Of a stretch of DNA of 64,000 nucleotides, positions 60,442-64,000 are shown in pieces. The notes beneath the pieces are model-generated. The model was not told the origin of the DNA. It ran no database searches and saw nothing but the letters and a program-made list of their open reading frames with translations. Numbering within the stretch: position 1 is the stretch's first letter; each line of letters begins with the position of its first letter. Source of the stretch: Flavobacterium sp. KJJ (GTDB lineage: Bacteria > Bacteroidota > Bacteroidia > Flavobacteriales > Flavobacteriaceae); assembly GCF_000708595.2 (NCBI RefSeq), contig NZ_JARP01000001.1:930001-994000 (forward strand). The letters run 5' to 3'. The translations under genes were made by a program, and so were the position numbers.

Positions 60442-60473
60442 AAAATCCCATTTCGTTAGAGAAATGGGATTTT
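60442..60473 (+). terminator. Terminator of the aldo/keto reductase unit
   Basis: AAAATCCCATTTC (60442-60454) pairs with GAAATGGGATTTT (60461-60473) over six bases, followed by AATTTTT. It lies 70 bases after the true end of the flavodoxin frame. Confidence 0.85.
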
Positions 60474-60687
60474 AATTTTTGTGACGCCTAGTTTACAACT
60501 TATAAGTCATTTTCTAACAAGATTTAAAGAAATTAGCATATTTCAAGTTGATTTGTAAATAAGACAGAAGTATTTCAGTCATAGGCCTCAACAAAAAAAG
60601 AGAAAAATATTTCGAAAAAAAGTCGTAACTTTTTAATGAATTAAAATCTTTAAGCAAATGATTAAAAATTATTATTTAATCAGTTAA

Positions 60688-62436
60688 CTATTCTTTTATT
60701 GGAAAAGATTTTCCTTCAAAAATAGTTTCTAACACTTTAATGTCTTTCATTTTCATAGGGTCTATCTTTAAAGGATTTTCGGCAAGTATTACGAAATCCG
60801 CTTTTTTACCCACTTTTATTGATCCCGTAATTTTCTCCAATTGCATTAAATTAGCCGCATCAATCGTAATGCCTTTCAATGCATCATAAGCCGATACTCT
60901 TTCTTGAGGCGCCATCAAAGTACCATCGGCCGTTATACGATTAGTTGCTATCCAAGCCAGTAACAATGGCTGAATTGGAGCCATCGTAAAATCGGAATGC
61001 AGGGCAAACTTTACTTTGTTTTTAACCAATGAGCCCAAACGAACCATTTCTGAACCTCTTTCTTTACCAAGAACAGTATTGGATGCATATTTATCACCCA
61101 TAGAATAGAGATAGTAGGGATTAGCAGAAACAACTGCTCCTAATTTTGCAATACGAGCAGACTGCTCAGGCTTAGATTCTCCAAAATGCTCTATGGTGAG
61201 TCTTTGTTTTAATTGTGGTAATTCTTTTTGTAATTTTTCTAGTTCGTCTAAGATGGTTTCTAATCCCATGCTGCCATTGCAGTGAATATGGATAGGATAA
61301 CCTTTGTTCCACCAAAATTTCATGGCTTCATTTAAATTTTCAGGGGTCATAATCCATTCACCGCTATGCCCGTCCAAATATCCTGGAGGTAAAACTTGAA
61401 AATTCTGACCAAAAAATGCACCATCAGCATAAAGTTTTACGGCATGATGTATTATAATATGTGGCGAAGTTTTTTTGCTAAACTCTTTTACATCGGCAAA
61501 CGTTTTTTCAAAATCACCACCATTTACCAAGTTCAATGTATTTACATCGGGGGTAAATTGCATACGAAAAGGTGTCTTATCGTTTTCCAGATTATTCTTC
61601 ATGTATTTAAAATCGCCCCAAAGTTCTCCTGATGAACCTGTACCCATATCGCCTATGGTAGTTAGCCCGCCCATATGTACAAGGTCACGAAGTTTTAACA
61701 TATTGGTCTTCATAACTTCATCATTTCTGATGGTTGGTGCCCATTTAGGAACAACTACATTGAAAAATCCAGCTTCTACAAATTTTCCAGCGGCATAATC
61801 AATTTGACTGTTTCCTTTGGTTTCTTTCTCGGTAATATTCAAATACTTCAAACCTGCGGTGTTCAACCACATTACATGTGCAGAATATTGCCAAATCATA
61901 ATCGGTCGTGTAGTAGAAATTCCATCCAATTCCTTACGTGAAATGTCTCCGTGAAAAGGCTCCATAAAACCCCAAACCACAAGAGGTTCTTTAGGCTCTT
62001 TTAACTCAGCTTCATATTCTTTTACCTTGGCTATGAATGCTTCATGTCCTCTCACGGCCTTGACATTTCCCCAAGGAAAAACCCAGTCAAAAGGTGTAGC
62101 AAATTTAGTGCTCAAAATCATAGCACCAAGATTGGGATGCAAGTGCGGGTCTATAAGACCAGGCATCATTGTTTTGCCTTCCAAATTCACCATCTTATGG
62201 CCTTCCGCGGCTTGCCGCATGGCTTCGTCTTTCTTGCCTACAAACAATATTTTCCCATCTTTTACGACTACGGCTTCGGCGTAAGTAGCGTTTTCGCCTT
62301 CCATGGTTAGAATATCTCCGTTGTAATATACTGTGCTTATAGATGAAGGTTTATCTGCATTATCAGTTCTTGCTGTTTCTTGTCTGCAAGAGACCATAAC
62401 TATGGAAAAAGAAAGCAATAAAATCAAGTTTTTCAT
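60688..62436 (-). CDS. Amidohydrolase-family lipoprotein (YtcJ-like)
   Basis: 582 residues. Lipoprotein signal MKNLILLLSFSIVMVSC with Cys17. The metal-dependent hydrolase barrel shows MPGLIDPHLHPN (first metal His pair), later HHAVKLYADGAFFG, HCNGSMGLETIL, LTIEHFGES and a C-terminal ALHSDFTMAPIQP, DFVILAENPLK. This is the Amidohydro_3/YtcJ pattern. Natural substrates of the group are amides or ureas; not known here. It is a single unit on the minus strand, preceded by about 900 bases without a clear gene. The lipoprotein anchor places it on the periplasmic side of a membrane. Confidence 0.88.
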   Translation of the reverse strand: MKNLILLLSFSIVMVSCRQETARTDNADKPSSISTVYYNGDILTMEGENATYAEAVVVKDGKILFVGKKDEAMRQAAEGHKMVNLEGKTMMPGLIDPHLHPNLGAMILSTKFATPFDWVFPWGNVKAVRGHEAFIAKVKEYEAELKEPKEPLVVWGFMEPFHGDISRKELDGISTTRPIMIWQYSAHVMWLNTAGLKYLNITEKETKGNSQIDYAAGKFVEAGFFNVVVPKWAPTIRNDEVMKTNMLKLRDLVHMGGLTTIGDMGTGSSGELWGDFKYMKNNLENDKTPFRMQFTPDVNTLNLVNGGDFEKTFADVKEFSKKTSPHIIIHHAVKLYADGAFFGQNFQVLPPGYLDGHSGEWIMTPENLNEAMKFWWNKGYPIHIHCNGSMGLETILDELEKLQKELPQLKQRLTIEHFGESKPEQSARIAKLGAVVSANPYYLYSMGDKYASNTVLGKERGSEMVRLGSLVKNKVKFALHSDFTMAPIQPLLLAWIATNRITADGTLMAPQERVSAYDALKGITIDAANLMQLEKITGSIKVGKKADFVILAENPLKIDPMKMKDIKVLETIFEGKSFPIKE

Positions 62437-62687
62437 GTGTTTTCTAAATTATGTTATGCTTAATTTGTATAGTTGAAAATTTTGGTATTTTATATCTGTT
62501 CGATTAAATTAAATGAATTGAAAATCAGAAATATATATTAATGTTTTATTGGCTACACCAAAATCGATTCTAATTATGTTTAAAAGTAAGAATTTATGCT
62601 ATGTGTAAATATGATTAGTATCACTTTTTAATTTGATCAGGATTATTTGCTTTACTAGTTTAGGGTAATAATCAAGAAATTAACAGG

Positions 62688-62839
62688 ATGAATAAACCAG
62701 TTTTTGCATCAGTTGGGGTAACAGGTAATAATCAACAAATGGAAACGGATGATGAGATAATAAAACAATAGTAAATAGGATAGCATTATCATCTTTTGAA
62801 CAGCAATTGAAAAACAATTTAGGAGAATTAAAAACTTAA
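62688..62839 (+). pseudogene. Possible frameshifted small gene
   Basis: ATG at 62688 opens 27 codons (MNKPVFASVGVTGNNQQMET and onwards) ending TAG at 62771. A second frame carries on as TIVNRIALSSFEQQLKNNLG and a few more residues to TAA at 62839, so one base change of length would join them into a protein of about 50 residues. No family recognised; chance cannot be excluded. Confidence 0.25.
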
Positions 62840-63015
62840 TTTCGGATATCTTCTTGGTGTTCGAATCCTGTTAATTTATCGAATGATAAGCTTAAAATTC
62901 ATCTTATTTTCGTCTAAATACATAATATCTGTTGTTGTATCTTGTTCTCAGAATGATTCTAAAAAAAAGAAAAAAATGATTCAAAGTTACCTTATTTAAT
63001 AGTATAAACGAAAAA

Positions 63016-63041
63016 GGCGCCAACTGTCTTCAATTGGCGCC
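63016..63041. terminator. Hairpin GGCGCCAA/TTGGCGCC
   Basis: GGCGCCAA (63016-63023) pairs perfectly with TTGGCGCC (63034-63041) over ten bases, with an A-run on the left. On the minus strand the A-run becomes a T-run, so it could terminate a leftward transcript, perhaps from the TetR-type gene. Confidence 0.55.
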
Positions 63042-63339
63042 ATTTGGCTGTTTGTGAACCCTACGGGACAAATTTCAACATTTTTTTGGACGATTTGAAG
63101 AAATTGGCTTACCATATATAGTTTTTAACTCTCATTGACTTTGTTAATTTGGTTTAGATGTCCTGTCGGGGATTGAGAGAAAATTGATATCGTTTTATTT
63201 TTGATTTTCACAAAATGTACTTTTATGTTTTTTACTATATTTAATTAATGTAAAAGATACCGCCTTACCTTTTTGCAAAAAAGGTCTGCATTCCTTTGCT
63301 TTGACAGATTCTATTAGGAATTGGTGACTATTAAAATTC

Positions 63340-63891
63340 TTATAATTTATTGAGTTTATTTACCAGATAACTAATCATTTGTGCAATACTTTCAGCAGGA
63401 ATAGAGAAATCATTTTCGATCCAATCTTTGATGACAGCAATACTCCCTTTTTCGCCAAATTGGTAGGCCATTTCCGCAAAAGGCTTTACTTCGTCAGTAA
63501 GTTCTATTTGATTTTCAACTGGAAAATTATTGCGGACACTTCTCAGGATTCGCGACAGAATTCCGCTTCCATCAGCTTTGGTAAACACGATTTTACTCAT
63601 CTGTTTATCACTTTCCAGTAACTGGCAGCTGAGCAGTATCACATCATCCATATTGGTGCTTTTACGCAAAACCACTGAGAGTTTTTCAAAAACATCATCT
63701 TCTATTTCAAGCAGTATATCCAGCGGAATATTATAATGCCGATAAAATGTATTGCGGTTGACATCGGCTGTTTTACATAGTTCGGTTATGGTAATTTCGC
63801 TCAATTCACTCTCGTTCAGCAAACTAAATAATGCCTCACGCAATATTTTTTTAGTATATTGAACCCTTCTGTCTTTTCTTAAATCCATCAC
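63340..63891 (-). CDS. TetR/AcrR-family transcriptional regulator
   Basis: 183 residues. The DNA-binding domain is at the N-terminus: TKKILREALFSLLNESELSEITITELCKTADVNRNTFYRHY (quoted in parts), with helix 3 NRNTFYRHY. The C-terminal domain is the smaller type seen in TetR_C_33-like proteins. An inverted repeat CATTAG-N10-CTAATG (63918-63939) upstream may be its operator. Target genes unknown; the nearest are the amidohydrolase lipoprotein gene and whatever lies to the right of the window. Confidence 0.85.
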   Translation of the reverse strand: MMDLRKDRRVQYTKKILREALFSLLNESELSEITITELCKTADVNRNTFYRHYNIPLDILLEIEDDVFEKLSVVLRKSTNMDDVILLSCQLLESDKQMSKIVFTKADGSGILSRILRSVRNNFPVENQIELTDEVKPFAEMAYQFGEKGSIAVIKDWIENDFSIPAESIAQMISYLVNKLNKL

Positions 63892-64000
63892 AAATTATTT
63901 TATATACGCTACAAAAGCATTAGTCTTTGTTCGCTAATGTACAGTAGCATCCTTTTTTGAAACAGCAAATAAATTCTTCTTTACTAGTTTTACGTAATAA

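Larger units (their letters stand above)
62437..63339. other. Long stretch with little coding signal
   Basis: About 900 AT-rich bases. It contains a small frameshifted reading frame (62688-62839), an imperfect 17-base direct repeat (62664-62680 and 62724-62740) and a strong hairpin (63016-63041). No intact gene is seen. It may be decayed sequence between the lipoprotein gene and the regulator. Confidence 0.5.

Noticed and set aside
62855..62880. TTCGAATCC resembling a tRNA T-loop
   Set aside because: The flanking bases do not pair to form a T-stem and no D-arm, anticodon arm or acceptor stem is present.

Overview
The window is AT-rich chromosomal DNA from a member of the Bacteroidota, most likely a Flavobacterium. 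The evidence is two SusC/SusD outer-membrane uptake pairs, an ECF sigma/FecR regulatory pair, genes that mostly lack a Shine-Dalgarno sequence, and several matches to the Flavobacterium promoter pattern TTG-N17-21-TAnnTTTG. No rRNA, tRNA, CRISPR array or complete insertion sequence was seen. Function calls come from motif recognition by eye; no database search was possible.

Layout. 1-3.3 kb (minus): a partial protein with the hallmark residues of the glutamine-synthetase-fold amidoligases, a Cys/His papain-like candidate and a very acidic repeat protein. 3.5-6.0 kb (plus): a BlaI-type repressor and an M56 (BlaR1-like) membrane metallopeptidase behind a promoter filled with palindromes. 6.2-16.3 kb (plus): ECF sigma, FecR, STN-containing SusC, SusD, a large HExxHxxGxxH metalloprotease and a DUF3347-type protein, a complete cell-surface-signalling uptake locus. 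16.5-17.9 kb: two small secreted proteins. 18.2-25.0 kb: a long methyltransferase (minus) divergent from a second SusC/SusD pair that has a long leader with odd short reading frames. 25.1-29.0 kb (minus): a receiver-kinase, a lone receiver and a PAS kinase built on about fifteen 22-residue repeats. 29.3-34.3 kb (minus): DUF421 membrane protein, SpoIIAA-like protein, FAD/Rieske oxidoreductase, lipoprotein, acidic protein and an outer-membrane transporter-like protein. 34.5-44.4 kb: DHA2 efflux pump, YheT-like hydrolase, TetR/thioesterase pair with duplicated operator, DEAD/DEAH helicase, small acidic protein, LLM flavoprotein and katG.

44.5-49.9 kb (minus) is a compact seven-gene operon: FAD oxidoreductase, methyltransferase, type III polyketide synthase, FabZ-like dehydratase, FabF-like ketosynthase, acyl carrier protein and phosphopantetheinyl transferase. 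It reads as a dedicated pathway that builds an acyl starter on its own carrier protein, cyclises it with the type III PKS, then methylates and oxidises the ring. It is the best candidate here for an uncharacterised biosynthetic system.

50.3-52.8 kb holds a DUF1826-like gene, a SgcJ-like gene and decayed sequence, including a 3' remnant of a thioredoxin reductase gene. 52.8-60.4 kb is a redox/aldehyde region: MdaB-like quinone reductase, four aldo/keto reductases (two with Tat signals), two paralogous AraC regulators and a flavodoxin gene interrupted by one in-frame stop. The window ends with a lipoprotein amidohydrolase, about 900 bases with little coding signal, and a TetR-family regulator.
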